52,313 nucleotides of DNA from an uncultured Paracoccaceae bacterium (GCA_947497985.1 CANMIX010000018.1:1-52313), one strand, 5' to 3'; shown: positions 26,533-35,384, counted from the stretch's first letter. The notes: generated from the sequence alone by a model not told the origin. A program made the numbers and translations.

Positions 26533-26870
26533 GCTGCGGCTCTCTCCCAATTCGTCATCGATCTTGCCGCAGGGGGAGGTTCGGGCTGAACAGCGTTTTT
26601 ACGCAGGTGACGCTTTTTCGGCATTTCAGGACAAATTGGGCAGGCCTGAATACTGTCGCATGCAAGGCCGGACGAAATGTCCATCTCGACTGTTTTTATC
26701 GGACTTTCCAAAGCTTGAGTTTCACGCGAATCACTTGGTGTTTTTGATGCCCCCGACCGCCCGATCCATCGCTTGAAAACGGTTTACGTCGCCACAGAAT
26801 CAGGTGTAGCAAGCTACATAAACCCGCGCATTTTCGTGCAAGACTTCACCCTGACGATCGTGAGGATACG
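26533..26870. other. Divergent control region between the two fdh operons
   Basis: 338 bases separate the divergent operons. It contains a perfect 6-2-6 palindrome (TGTAGC-AA-GCTACA, 26805-26818). A short minus-strand frame here overlaps the DUF3305 start and is not accepted as a gene. Promoters for both operons must be here; no unmistakable -35/-10 or -24/-12 (GG-N10-GC) pair was found. Confidence 0.5.
26805..26818. promoter_or_regulatory. 14-bp palindrome, candidate operator for fdh genes
   Basis: TGTAGCAAGCTACA is a perfect inverted repeat centred about 60 bases upstream of the Fe-S protein start and 280 bases from DUF3305. It is a plausible binding site for the neighbouring two-component regulator, but only one copy was seen. 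Confidence 0.4.
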
Positions 26871-28820
26871 ATGAATAAGCCATTGATTTTATGTGACTGT
26901 TCCGGAACCAATCCGATCGACACAGATCGTCTTGCGGCCCTAACCAATCGACCCTGCTCAAAACTGCATTCGGCACTTTGCACGGATGAAGTCGAGGTCG
27001 CAGCCGCCGCAATAGCAAAGGGTGAGGTCACAATTTGCTGCACCCAAGAAGGGCGGTTTTTTAGCGAACTTGCCGCCGAATTAGGCGCCCCCGAACCCGA
27101 ATACCTAGACCTGCGGGACCGGGCCGGATGGACCACGGATGAGGGTGATTTGATACCCAAAATGTCCGCCCTGATCGCAGAAAGTGCCCTGACTGTCCCA
27201 GCCGCCAAGACGGTGGATGTGCATTCGCACGGGCTTTGCCTTGTCATTGGACCGGCAAAAACAGCGCTTCCAGCTGCAGAAAAGCTGCAAGACACTTTGG
27301 GTGTGACTGTACTTTTAACGGATCAAGGTGACGCGCCGATGCACCGCGGATTTGACGTGATCCGGGGCGATTTGAAACGAGCGACGGGTGCGCTTGGACA
27401 ATTTCAGGTCCACATTGATGCCCTTCAACAACTCGACATCACCGGTCGCAACTGGGCCTGGACCACTGCCCGTGACGGGGGACAGTCTGACTGTGACATC
27501 ATCCTCGATCTGACCGGCGGCACCCCGTTGTTCCCTGCCCCCGAAAAACGCGAAGGCTACTTGCGCCCGGACCCCAAAGATCTCAATGCCGTCGCCGATG
27601 CCGTATTCACCGCCAGCCAGCTGGTCGGAACCTTTGAAAAACCCCTTTATATTCGCGCAGAGCCGCTGTTATGCGCCCATTCCCGCGCCAGCCAAACTGG
27701 CTGTAACCGATGTCTTGATGTGTGCCCAACCGGGGCCATCACCTCACAGGGGGATCATGTTAGTGTTGACCCGATGGCCTGTGCCGGATGCGGGTCTTGT
27801 GCGGCCTTGTGCCCCTCAGGCGCGCTGACGTATGACGCGCCACCGACCGACAGTCTTTTTGTGCGGGTTCAAACGTTGGCGCGTGCCTTCGCAGCGGCTG
27901 GGGGCACCGCACCGCGTCTGCTGGTTGTCAACGCCCACGGGTCCGAGATGATCCAACTTGCCGCACGCTTTGATCGTGGCCTGCCAGCGGATGTGGTCCC
28001 GATGGAAGTCGAAGCGCTCAACAGCTTTGGCCACGCCGAAATCCTTGCGGCGCTGGCCGCTGGTTTTGCCAAGGTCGACATCCTGTTGTCGCCAAAAGTC
28101 GAACGCGCGGTACAGCAGCGTGAACTGGATCTGGCGATTGCGATTTCCGGCCCCGACAGCGCGTCCTTGCTGGATCTGTCGGATCCGGATGCGCTGTCTA
28201 ACGCCATGTTTGCAGCAACCGCGCCCGCTGCCATTGCAACACCGATCCGCCCCATCGGCACCCGCCGTCAAATCACCCGCCAGGCAGCCAAGGCATTGGC
28301 GCCACAGGCAGATCACCTGCAACTGCCCGAAGGCGCGCCCTATGGTGCCGTTTTGGTTGACACCGGTGCCTGTTCGCTGTGTCTGTCCTGTGTATCGCTG
28401 TGCCCCTCGGGCGCTTTGGGCGACAACGAGGATAAACCTCAGCTCAGGTTCCAAGAGGACGCTTGCCTGCAGTGCGGCATCTGCGCCAACACTTGCCCCG
28501 AACAGGCCATCACCTATGAACCCCGCCTGAATCTCACAGACACGGCCCTGTCACAGGCGGTCGTGCACGAGGAAGAACCGTTTGAATGCGTCGAATGCGG
28601 CACCCCCTTTGGCGTCAAATCCACCATCGATAAGATCACCGAAAAACTGGCAGGCAAACACGCAATGTTCGCCACCTCAAACGCCGCACGAATGATCCAA
28701 ATGTGCGATGACTGCCGCGTTGCTGCGCAATACCACCAGCAAAGCGCGCCGATGTCTGGTGCCGCGCGACCCAAAGTGCGCACCACCGATGACTACCTCA
28801 GCAAACGGCGCGACCATTGA
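26871..28820 (+). CDS. Large 4Fe-4S ferredoxin-type protein of the fdh locus
   Basis: A 649-residue soluble protein. The N-terminal 260 residues resemble sulfurtransferase/NAD-like Rossmann segments without a sure family; the rest carries four ferredoxin-type [4Fe-4S] motifs: CNRCLDVCP, CAGCGSCAALCP (about 280-315), then CSLCLSCVSLCP and CLQCGICANTCP (about 500-545). A C-terminal CVECGTPFG...CDDCR looks like a zinc ribbon or extra cluster. Such proteins usually accompany Roseobacter fdh genes; roles proposed include electron transfer to, or metal/sulfur loading of, the formate dehydrogenase. GAGGA precedes the ATG. It begins the operon divergent from DUF3305. Confidence 0.8.
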   Translation: MNKPLILCDCSGTNPIDTDRLAALTNRPCSKLHSALCTDEVEVAAAAIAKGEVTICCTQEGRFFSELAAELGAPEPEYLDLRDRAGWTTDEGDLIPKMSALIAESALTVPAAKTVDVHSHGLCLVIGPAKTALPAAEKLQDTLGVTVLLTDQGDAPMHRGFDVIRGDLKRATGALGQFQVHIDALQQLDITGRNWAWTTARDGGQSDCDIILDLTGGTPLFPAPEKREGYLRPDPKDLNAVADAVFTASQLVGTFEKPLYIRAEPLLCAHSRASQTGCNRCLDVCPTGAITSQGDHVSVDPMACAGCGSCAALCPSGALTYDAPPTDSLFVRVQTLARAFAAAGGTAPRLLVVNAHGSEMIQLAARFDRGLPADVVPMEVEALNSFGHAEILAALAAGFAKVDILLSPKVERAVQQRELDLAIAISGPDSASLLDLSDPDALSNAMFAATAPAAIATPIRPIGTRRQITRQAAKALAPQADHLQLPEGAPYGAVLVDTGACSLCLSCVSLCPSGALGDNEDKPQLRFQEDACLQCGICANTCPEQAITYEPRLNLTDTALSQAVVHEEEPFECVECGTPFGVKSTIDKITEKLAGKHAMFATSNAARMIQMCDDCRVAAQYHQQSAPMSGAARPKVRTTDDYLSKRRDH

Positions 28821-28941
28821 CCGGTTGATATCACCCACATGGATCCGCGCGCTGATAGTACCCCGGATCGTTCAATGGTAGAAACGAACAAACCATGTCG
28901 CGCGGGAATGTCCGCGTCGCCAATACAAGGAGCAGACCTGC

Positions 28942-30009
28942 GTGTCCCTCACCCGTGAAACCGTTCTAGAGACCCTCAAAACCATCTCTGACCCCGCCTC
29001 TGGCCAAGATGTCGTCGCCGCAGGAATTATGCGTGCCCTGACCGTTGACGGTGACAGCGTGCGGTTTGTGTTTGAAATCGACCCTGCCCGCGCCGAAGTC
29101 TATGAACCCCTGCGCGCCGAGGCCGAGGCCAAGGTCAAAGTGTTACCCGGGGTCTCCAGCGTGTCAGCCATGATGACCGCGCACAGCCAAAAGGCGCCGC
29201 CGCCAGATCTGAAACCCGCGCGCCCGGCCGAACCCAAAGGCCCGCAACAAATCCCCGGCGTGAAAAAGATCATTGCGGTTGCTTCGGGCAAGGGTGGCGT
29301 TGGCAAGTCAACCGTCTCTGCCAATATCGCCTGCGCCTTGGCGCAAGCCGGCAAAAGCGTTGGCCTGTTGGACGCGGATGTCTATGGCCCCTCGCAGCCG
29401 CGCATGCTTGGTGTTTCTGGTCGGCCTGCCAGCCCGGATGGGAAAACCATCCTGCCGCTGCGCAATCACGGGGTCACCATGATGTCCATCGGCTTGATGA
29501 CAAACGAAGATCAAGCGGTGGTCTGGCGTGGGCCGATGCTGATGGGAGCGCTGCAACAGATGATGATGCAGGTCCAATGGGGCGCGCTGGACGTTTTGAT
29601 CGTGGACCTGCCACCGGGCACTGGTGACGTGCAGATGACCCTAAGCCAAAAGGCACATGTGGACGGTGCAATCATCGTCTCAACACCGCAGGATGTCGCC
29701 CTGATTGACGCCCGCAAAGGCATCGACATGTTCCAAAAGCTGAACGTGCCGATCCTGGGGATGATTGAGAATATGTCGACCCATATCTGCTCAAACTGCG
29801 GCCATGAAGAACACGTCTTTGGCCATGGCGGTGTCGCAGCCGAGGCCGCAAAGCTGGGCGTGCCCTTGTTGGCCGAAGTGCCCTTGCATCTGGACGTACG
29901 GCTCGCAGCCGATGGGGGCGCACCAATTGTCGTGTCCAAACCCGACAGCGCGCAGGCGCAGGTGTTTCAATCCATCGCCGCTGATCTGATCGAGAAAGCA
30001 CAGGTATGA
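28942..30009 (+). CDS. Mrp/ApbC-family iron-sulfur cluster carrier ATPase
   Basis: A 355-residue P-loop protein. The N-terminal MIP18-like domain (1-80, LETLKTISDPASGQDVVAAGI) precedes a P-loop ATPase with the deviant Walker A SGKGGVGKSTVS, switch GLLDADVYGPSQPRML, VDLPPGTGDVQ and a CSNCG metal/cluster motif. Mrp proteins bind and transfer [4Fe-4S] clusters. AAGGAG precedes a GTG start. Being fixed between the Fe-S protein and the ligase-like gene suggests it supplies clusters for the fdh system, beside a housekeeping role. Confidence 0.9.
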   Translation: MSLTRETVLETLKTISDPASGQDVVAAGIMRALTVDGDSVRFVFEIDPARAEVYEPLRAEAEAKVKVLPGVSSVSAMMTAHSQKAPPPDLKPARPAEPKGPQQIPGVKKIIAVASGKGGVGKSTVSANIACALAQAGKSVGLLDADVYGPSQPRMLGVSGRPASPDGKTILPLRNHGVTMMSIGLMTNEDQAVVWRGPMLMGALQQMMMQVQWGALDVLIVDLPPGTGDVQMTLSQKAHVDGAIIVSTPQDVALIDARKGIDMFQKLNVPILGMIENMSTHICSNCGHEEHVFGHGGVAAEAAKLGVPLLAEVPLHLDVRLAADGGAPIVVSKPDSAQAQVFQSIAADLIEKAQV

Positions 30010-30710
30010 CGCAGCCAACCTTCCCTCCATTAATGTCAGGTCATGCGCTTAGCGGGCAGGATGACCCGTTTGAGGTCGCACGACAAAAGGCCGTTCTGGG
30101 CTGCGATGCGGGGTTGGTGACGTATAATCTGGGTACGGACCAGATGGCCGCGGCGCTGATTCTTGCACCTGAGGTACCATTGGCCAAAGCCATGGCCATG
30201 CTGCCCGCCTGCGGCGTTGGGTTTCAAAATGCGCTGGGGGCCCTGGCACCGCCAGAGGTCGCGGTGCATTTTGAATGGAACGGCACGATCCGGATCAACG
30301 GCGCGGCTTGCGGACGACTGCGCGCAGCCTCCAGCGGTCTGGAGATCGCTCAGCCGCCTGAGTGGTTGGTGGTCGGATTTGAATTGCGGCTTTGGCCATC
30401 TGACACTGAAACAGGCCTCAGCCCGGATGACACAGCGCTTTATGCCGAGGGCTGCGCTGATGTGGCTGCACCTGCGCTATTGGAGGCCTGGACCCGGCAT
30501 ACTCTGCATTGGATTTCACGCTGGGAAGGGCACGAGGGAGCCAAGGCGCTTCATGATGAGTGGCGTGGACTGGTCCACAATATGGGCGAGCCGGTAACGC
30601 AAGGGGGGAAATCCGGGCAATTCCTCGGCGTGGACGAGGATTTCGGCATGCTCTTGCGTGACGGTGAGACCACCCATCTTTTGCCCCTCACTGAACTTTT
30701 GGAGGATTGA
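30006..30710 (+). CDS. Biotin/lipoate protein-ligase-like protein
   Basis: A 234-residue protein related to biotin/lipoate A/B protein ligases with a C-terminal Ig-like cap (about 175-234). Recognised parts are DQMAAALILAPEVPLAKAMAML and HFEWNGTIRINGAACGRLRAAS, the latter aligning with the biotin-ligase W..i.vNg.k..G segment. The ATP/biotin-adenylate GRGRxG signature and the catalytic Lys of GK(I/V)AG are not visible, so adenylation activity is doubtful. It overlaps the Mrp stop by four bases and is followed three bases later by DUF6505, so the genes form one operon. Confidence 0.68.
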   Translation: MTQPTFPPLMSGHALSGQDDPFEVARQKAVLGCDAGLVTYNLGTDQMAAALILAPEVPLAKAMAMLPACGVGFQNALGALAPPEVAVHFEWNGTIRINGAACGRLRAASSGLEIAQPPEWLVVGFELRLWPSDTETGLSPDDTALYAEGCADVAAPALLEAWTRHTLHWISRWEGHEGAKALHDEWRGLVHNMGEPVTQGGKSGQFLGVDEDFGMLLRDGETTHLLPLTELLED

Positions 30711-30713
30711 TCC

Positions 30714-31193
30714 ATGCTTTTGGCCCGCGCCATACATTTTGACGAAAGCGACATGAACGTCTTTTCCAATCCGGCACGTACCAGCGAATGGTGCGTCTCA
30801 GGAGGGTTTGAGTTTTCAAACTGGTCGCAGGGTGATCTGGTGGGCAAGCAACGCCAGGCCTTTGCCAACGGCTGGATGGGGTTAGAGACCGGAGGGCGCG
30901 TGACCTTTGTCGCGGTCACGCAAATTGAGCCTCACGAACTGACACAACTGATTGAGCTTTTGGCACAGCATTTTGTGACCTATTATGGCGCACCTGACCT
31001 CGCATCCGCCCGTCCTGTGGCGGAGGAGGAGCTGTCGCAGATGATGGAGCTGTGCGAGGAACATGCGGCGAATACGCTTCTGACCGTCGCCCGGGAGTTA
31101 ACCGACGCTGGGGTCAAAGAAAGCTACCGTGTCATCGAAGCGCAATCCGCAGGCCTGGAACAATTCGCGATCCACGCCGCGCCTGAAAGCTAA
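30714..31193 (+). CDS. DUF6505 family protein
   Basis: A 159-residue conserved protein of unknown function with MLLARAIHFDESDMNVF, a GWMGLETGGRVTFVAV strand pair and an acidic helix EELSQMMELCEEHAANTLL. No signal peptide, membrane helix or catalytic motif stands out. It ends the right-hand fdh operon and is adjacent to a ligase-like gene three bases upstream; accessory function for the Fdh/Fe-S module is inferred from location. Confidence 0.65.
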   Translation: MLLARAIHFDESDMNVFSNPARTSEWCVSGGFEFSNWSQGDLVGKQRQAFANGWMGLETGGRVTFVAVTQIEPHELTQLIELLAQHFVTYYGAPDLASARPVAEEELSQMMELCEEHAANTLLTVARELTDAGVKESYRVIEAQSAGLEQFAIHAAPES

Positions 31194-31253
31194 TCGCAAC
31201 CTCTCCCGCCTGTTCTGCTTCCTTTAAAAAAGGAACCGTCACAGTTGGGCATG

Positions 31254-31338
31254 GCGCCGCGCTGACGCGCGGCGCGGTTGCACTTAACCGGCACCATGCC
31301 TCTCAAGAACCGACCGCGCCGGGCCAAGGGCCCGGCGC
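31254..31338. repeat. Two adjacent strong hairpins between DUF6505 and tupA
   Basis: The convergent gap contains GCGCCGCGC/GCGCGGCGC (31254-31275, loop 4) and GCGCCGGGCC/GGCCCGGCGC (31316-31338, loop 3). Neither has a long T-run. They may stop or pause convergent transcription, or be a copy of a dispersed REP-like palindromic element; no second copy is present in this window. Confidence 0.5.
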
Positions 31339-31419
31339 TACGCCCAACCGCTCGTAGCAATCTATTGATTGCGTCCAGAGCGGGCGGGAGTGCCACGTTG
31401 TTGCAAATCAGGTTGGCCT

Positions 31420-32223
31420 TTAACGTTGGCCGTTGAACACAAACAGCGCTTCACCGTTGATTTGATAGGCATTGATCAATGTTTCGGCCTTCTTTGACAC
31501 CAGCCAGTCTTCCAACTGCGCAGCTTGTTCTGTCTGCACATGCAGGTGCTGTGCGGCGTTCACCGGGATATAGGCGTATTGGTTGAACAACACCGGATCC
31601 CCGGAAAACAGCAACTCCAGATCCCCTTTGTTGCCAAAGTTCAGCCAGCTGGCGCGATCAGACATGATGTAAGCATCCATGCCAGCTGCCGTGTTCAGTG
31701 CGGCCCCCATGCCAGCGCCAACCGCCCGGTACCACGTTCCAAAACCTTCAGCATCCAGTGCTGCGGCGCTCCACAGGCTCAGCTCCTTCTTATGGGTGCC
31801 GCTGTCATCTCCTCGACTGACAAATGCGGCTTGGGTATCTGCAATCTTTTGCAGAGCCTCAGCCGCGTTTTCAGCGTCATGGATATGTGCAGCATCCCCC
31901 TTGGGGCCAACAAAGACAAAGTCGTTGTACATGATCTCACGCCGGTGCGTGCCATACCCGCCCGCCAAAAACGCCTCCTCAGCTGCCTTGGAGTGTACAA
32001 GGATTGCATCCACATCCCCGGCCTCGCCCAATCGGATCGCCTGTCCCGTGCCAACCACCAAAAGCTGCACATCCAGGTCGAGGTCTTTCTTGATCTCAGG
32101 CAGCAAAGCGTCGGCCAGTCCTGAATTGTGAAAGGACGTGGTGACGGCCAGTTTCATCTCGTCGGCCCAAGCGGCCGTGTGGAGCGTGACCGCGGCAAGC
32201 GCGCCCAAAAGTAGATGTTTCAT
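31420..32223 (-). CDS. tupA: Tungstate ABC transporter substrate-binding protein
   Basis: A 267-residue periplasmic binding protein. Signal peptide ending at AWA (about 19), then LAVTTSFHNSGLADALLPE and VSRGDDSGTHKKELSLW, the oxyanion-binding TTS(F/T)xxSGL and SRGDxSGTH motifs of TupA/ModA-like proteins. The SRGDDSGTH form is typical of TupA rather than ModA or sulfate-binding proteins. Nearby AEGFGTWYRAVGAGMG also fits TupA. The start overlaps the tupC stop by four bases. It is adjacent to formate dehydrogenase genes, consistent with W supply. Confidence 0.87.
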   Translation of the reverse strand: MKHLLLGALAAVTLHTAAWADEMKLAVTTSFHNSGLADALLPEIKKDLDLDVQLLVVGTGQAIRLGEAGDVDAILVHSKAAEEAFLAGGYGTHRREIMYNDFVFVGPKGDAAHIHDAENAAEALQKIADTQAAFVSRGDDSGTHKKELSLWSAAALDAEGFGTWYRAVGAGMGAALNTAAGMDAYIMSDRASWLNFGNKGDLELLFSGDPVLFNQYAYIPVNAAQHLHVQTEQAAQLEDWLVSKKAETLINAYQINGEALFVFNGQR

Positions 32224-32930
32224 TCGATAATGTCTCCTCTCAAAAACGCGCGTCCCTCATCTGTGTTTGGCCCGGCAAAGAAATCGCCAGCCGATTGATG
32301 TTCCTGGATCTGCCCTCGGGCGACCAGGATGATCTCGGTGGCCAGACGTGACGCCTGACCCAGGTTATGCGTCGACATTACCAACCGCGTGCCAGCGGCA
32401 ACCGCGTCCGTCAGCAGTGTCTCAATCTCACGGGTGGCTCGCCCATCAAGCGAGGCGCAGGGTTCATCTAGGAACAACACCTCTGGCTTGCGGATCAGAG
32501 CACGGGCGAGTGCCAGCTTTTGCCGCTCTCCGCCGGACAGCACATTGGCAGAACGATCTGCCGCGGCCTCTAACCCGATACGCGTGACCCAGTCCAAGGC
32601 CCGCGCGCGCGCGTCGCCACGCGGCACCCCGATCAGGCGCAGGGGATAGGCCACGTTGTCCACAACCGAACGGCGCATCATCACAGGCTGCTGGAACACA
32701 AAGGCTTGGCGTTCCTGCGCCTCTGCCACCGAACAATTCCATGTCACAGACCCGCCATTCAGGCGCACAATCCCATGCAACATCTTCAACAGTGAGGTTT
32801 TGCCCGCTCCGTTGGGGCCAATGACAATTGTGATCCCCTGACCGTCCAGCTGCAAATCAACCGGGCCGATCAACGCCTTACCCCGACGGCGCACGGTTGC
32901 ACCTTTGGCGATCAGTGGCAGCAAAGTCAT
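32220..32930 (-). CDS. tupC: Tungstate ABC transporter ATP-binding protein
   Basis: A 236-residue ATPase: Walker A GPNGAGKTS, Q-loop VFQQPVMMRRSVVDN, signature LSGGERQKLALARAL and Walker B VLFLDEPCASLD, with an H-loop STHNLGQ. It is translated from an ATG overlapping the tupB stop (TGATG) and overlaps tupA by four bases. A longer frame extends upstream into tupB and is spurious. The subtype matches ModC/TupC-like transporters; specificity follows TupA. Confidence 0.88.
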   Translation of the reverse strand: MTLLPLIAKGATVRRRGKALIGPVDLQLDGQGITIVIGPNGAGKTSLLKMLHGIVRLNGGSVTWNCSVAEAQERQAFVFQQPVMMRRSVVDNVAYPLRLIGVPRGDARARALDWVTRIGLEAAADRSANVLSGGERQKLALARALIRKPEVLFLDEPCASLDGRATREIETLLTDAVAAGTRLVMSTHNLGQASRLATEIILVARGQIQEHQSAGDFFAGPNTDEGRAFLRGDIIE

Positions 32931-33634
32931 CACCAACGCCCCGTTCGTTCGGTTTGTCCCAACCAGTGGATACAAAGGTTCACCGCAACCGCCAGCCCGA
33001 TCAGTACAAAGCCAAGTCCAAGCGCCAGCGCAAATTCTCCCTTGCCGGTTTCCAGCGCAATCGCCGTGGTCAAAACCCGTGTGTGATGGTCGATATTGCC
33101 ACCCACCACCATGATCGCGCCCACTTCGCCAATGGCGCGACCAAACCCGGCCAGCGCCGCCGTCAACAGTGCCCGACGCCCGTCCCACAACAGCGTCTTG
33201 ATCCGTTGGGTCTGACTTGTATGTAGCGAGATCAGAAGATCATGGTAATCGCTCCACAATTCCCGCAACGATTGATGCGCGATTGAGGCGATCAGTGGCA
33301 CAATGATAATCACCTGTGCGATGATCATGGCCGTCGGCGTAAACAGCAGGCCAAAAACCCCAAACGGTCCGGCCCGCGACAGCATCACATAGACGACCAA
33401 ACCCACCACCACCGGCGGCAAGCCCATCAATGCGTTCAAGACGGCAATGGTTGCTCGTCGCAGTCGAAACCGGCGCACCGCCAATATCGCAGCCAGCGGC
33501 AGGGCAATCACAGACGCAACCACAAGCGCCGTGAGCGTCACCCGTAAGGAGCGCAACGTGATTTCCACCAGATCCGCATCCAGTGTCACCACCAGCCAAA
33601 AGGCCTGTGCTATTCCCTCCCACAGTTCTGACAT
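32930..33634 (-). CDS. tupB: Tungstate ABC transporter permease
   Basis: A 234-residue inner-membrane protein with about five helices, e.g. TALVVASVIALPLAAILAV, VVVGLVVYVMLSRAG and TAMIIAQVIIIVPLIAS. The EAA cytoplasmic loop is AALAGFGRAIGEVGAIMVVGGN. The ATG at 33634 has GGGGAGG about 11 bases upstream, a slightly long spacing; a GTG/ATG 12 codons earlier is not preferred. It is the first gene of tupB-tupC-tupA. Confidence 0.86.
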   Translation of the reverse strand: MSELWEGIAQAFWLVVTLDADLVEITLRSLRVTLTALVVASVIALPLAAILAVRRFRLRRATIAVLNALMGLPPVVVGLVVYVMLSRAGPFGVFGLLFTPTAMIIAQVIIIVPLIASIAHQSLRELWSDYHDLLISLHTSQTQRIKTLLWDGRRALLTAALAGFGRAIGEVGAIMVVGGNIDHHTRVLTTAIALETGKGEFALALGLGFVLIGLAVAVNLCIHWLGQTERTGRW

Positions 33635-33669
33635 CGCAGCCGCGCCCCCTCCCCTGGCAAATCTCGGCA

Positions 33670-33684
33670 ATTGGTTACCAATTT
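33670..33684. promoter_or_regulatory. Perfect 7-1-7 palindrome before tupB
   Basis: AATTGGT-T-ACCAATT lies 36-50 bases upstream of the tupB start, immediately after a possible TATCTT -10 on the minus strand. Its position fits a repressor operator controlling tungstate uptake; it does not look like a ModE/Mo-box. Confidence 0.5.
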
Positions 33685-33839
33685 AAGATAGCTGCAAAGC
33701 ACAGTGCCCGATGCCACAAAAGCGAAAAAATACAGTCGCATACCGTAATGGACAAAATGTCTGCGATGTTTTTTGAACCTGACGACCTTTGGGGCAATCT
33801 GTCCAAACTGATCCGCGTGCCGCGACGCGGACCTTGGGC

Positions 33840-35384
33840 CTATTCAAACCACTTGGCCCAACCTTCAAGGTAATAACCAACCAGCGCATGAGATTGGAGC
33901 TGGTTGACCTCCACCTCAACACGGCCTGTGTCGGCAGAAAACACCTGCGCCTGTGTCCAAGTATCGTCACTGACGAACCGCAGATCATCCGGCCAAGTCA
34001 ACGGCCGGTCTGCGGGCGCATAGGGGGCTGCCATCACAAACCCCCAATCACCAAAACTGGGCACATAGGCGTGATAGGGCAAGGTCCACAGGTCTTCGCC
34101 AACCTTTACTGGATTGCGGGCCGCGCCCAATGTCTGCGCCACCGACCAAAAGGCCTCGCGCGCATAAAAGGGCGACCCTGCCTGCGTCACCATGATCCCC
34201 TGCGCGTTCAACCGTTCGACCAACAGATTGTAAAACGCGCGACTGTAGAGTTTGGACAAGGCCAGGTTTTTGGGGTCCGGCAAGTCGATGATCACCAGAT
34301 CATATTGCTCGCTGCCATGTTCGACAAATTGCCAGGCATCTTGGTTGTGGATTGTCACACGTGGATCACGCAGGGCACCGCTGTTCAAGGCCGCCAGATC
34401 GTCGTGGGTTTGAAAAATCTCTGTCACCCGCGGATCCAGATCCACCAGCGTGACCTGTTCGACATCGGCCCAGCGCAGCACCTCGCGCGCGGCCATGCCA
34501 TCGCCGCCGCCCAAGATCAGCACATGCGTGCGCCGACTGGCCAACGCCATAGCGGGCTGCACCAGCATTTCGTGGTAACGGTATTCATCAAAGCTGTCGA
34601 ATTGGATGGAATGATCCAGAAACAGGCGTGTACGGTCGCGAAACCGGGTCACGGTCACCTGTTGATAGGGCGTTGTTTCGCTGAAGATTATGTCGTCGTC
34701 ATACAGCGCTGCCTCGGCCACGGTAACCAAACGCTCGGACTGAACCAGCCCAGCGCCGGTCAAGATCAGCGCAAAGCCCCAGACGCCCCATTGGCTGCGT
34801 TGCGCATCACCGCGAAACATCCATAACGACAGACCCGCAACACAAAGGTTCAAGCCACCAAAGGCGAGGCTGGCCGACATCAGTCCCAGCTGGGGAACGA
34901 TCAGCAATGGAAAGGCCACCGATGCAGCAAGCGCGCCGACATAATCCACGCTGAGGACGTTTTCAAATCGGAACTCGGGCACGCCGATTTCCTTGAGAAC
35001 CCGCGCAATCAACGGGATCTCCATCCCTGACAGAATGCCAACAGCGATCAACAGGCCAAACAGTGGCAGCTCAACCGCGCCAGTCCACGCATAGGCATAG
35101 AACACCACCGGCGCGAGGAAACCACCCAAGATCCCCAACAGGATCTGCGCCCAGATGAACCCGCGCAAGGCATGGCCAACAAACCGGGACAGATAAGCGC
35201 CAACCCCCATGGCCGACAGGAAGACCCCAATCACCAAGGAGAATTGGCGCACGCTGTCGCCCAGCAGATAGCTTGAAAGCGTCGCCGCGATCAGCTCGTA
35301 GATCAGCCCGGCCACCGCCACCAGAAAGGTTGCGACCAACAGCCAGATTTCACGCGTGCGCGCGCCCGGGGGCGCTGCGTTCAT
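33840..35384 (-). CDS. Membrane-anchored spermidine-synthase-like protein
   Basis: A 514-residue fusion. Residues 13-225 have about seven hydrophobic helices (e.g. LLVATFLVAVAGLIYELIA, LFGLLIAVGILSGMEIPLI). Residues 235-510 are a polyamine aminopropyltransferase-like domain with DEYRYHEML (267-275), the decarboxy-SAM site GGGDGMAARE (292-301), LVDLDP (313-318) and IIDLPDP (365-371). The motif-bearing residues of spermidine synthase are thus largely kept, though IIDLPDP differs from the usual DSSDP. The domain faces the cytoplasm by the usual topology. The family includes enzymes of uncertain substrate that sit in DUF350/DUF4178 loci; plain spermidine production is not assured. It overlaps the DUF350 stop by four bases. 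Confidence 0.78.
   Translation of the reverse strand: MNAAPPGARTREIWLLVATFLVAVAGLIYELIAATLSSYLLGDSVRQFSLVIGVFLSAMGVGAYLSRFVGHALRGFIWAQILLGILGGFLAPVVFYAYAWTGAVELPLFGLLIAVGILSGMEIPLIARVLKEIGVPEFRFENVLSVDYVGALAASVAFPLLIVPQLGLMSASLAFGGLNLCVAGLSLWMFRGDAQRSQWGVWGFALILTGAGLVQSERLVTVAEAALYDDDIIFSETTPYQQVTVTRFRDRTRLFLDHSIQFDSFDEYRYHEMLVQPAMALASRRTHVLILGGGDGMAAREVLRWADVEQVTLVDLDPRVTEIFQTHDDLAALNSGALRDPRVTIHNQDAWQFVEHGSEQYDLVIIDLPDPKNLALSKLYSRAFYNLLVERLNAQGIMVTQAGSPFYAREAFWSVAQTLGAARNPVKVGEDLWTLPYHAYVPSFGDWGFVMAAPYAPADRPLTWPDDLRFVSDDTWTQAQVFSADTGRVEVEVNQLQSHALVGYYLEGWAKWFE

Noticed and set aside
26502-26711. 69-codon minus-strand frame upstream of DUF3305
   Set aside because: Overlaps the DUF3305 start and has no conserved motif or ribosome site.
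33789-34826. Long plus-strand open frame opposite the spermidine-synthase-like gene
   Set aside because: Shadow of the real gene in GC-rich DNA; no family resemblance and no ribosome site.
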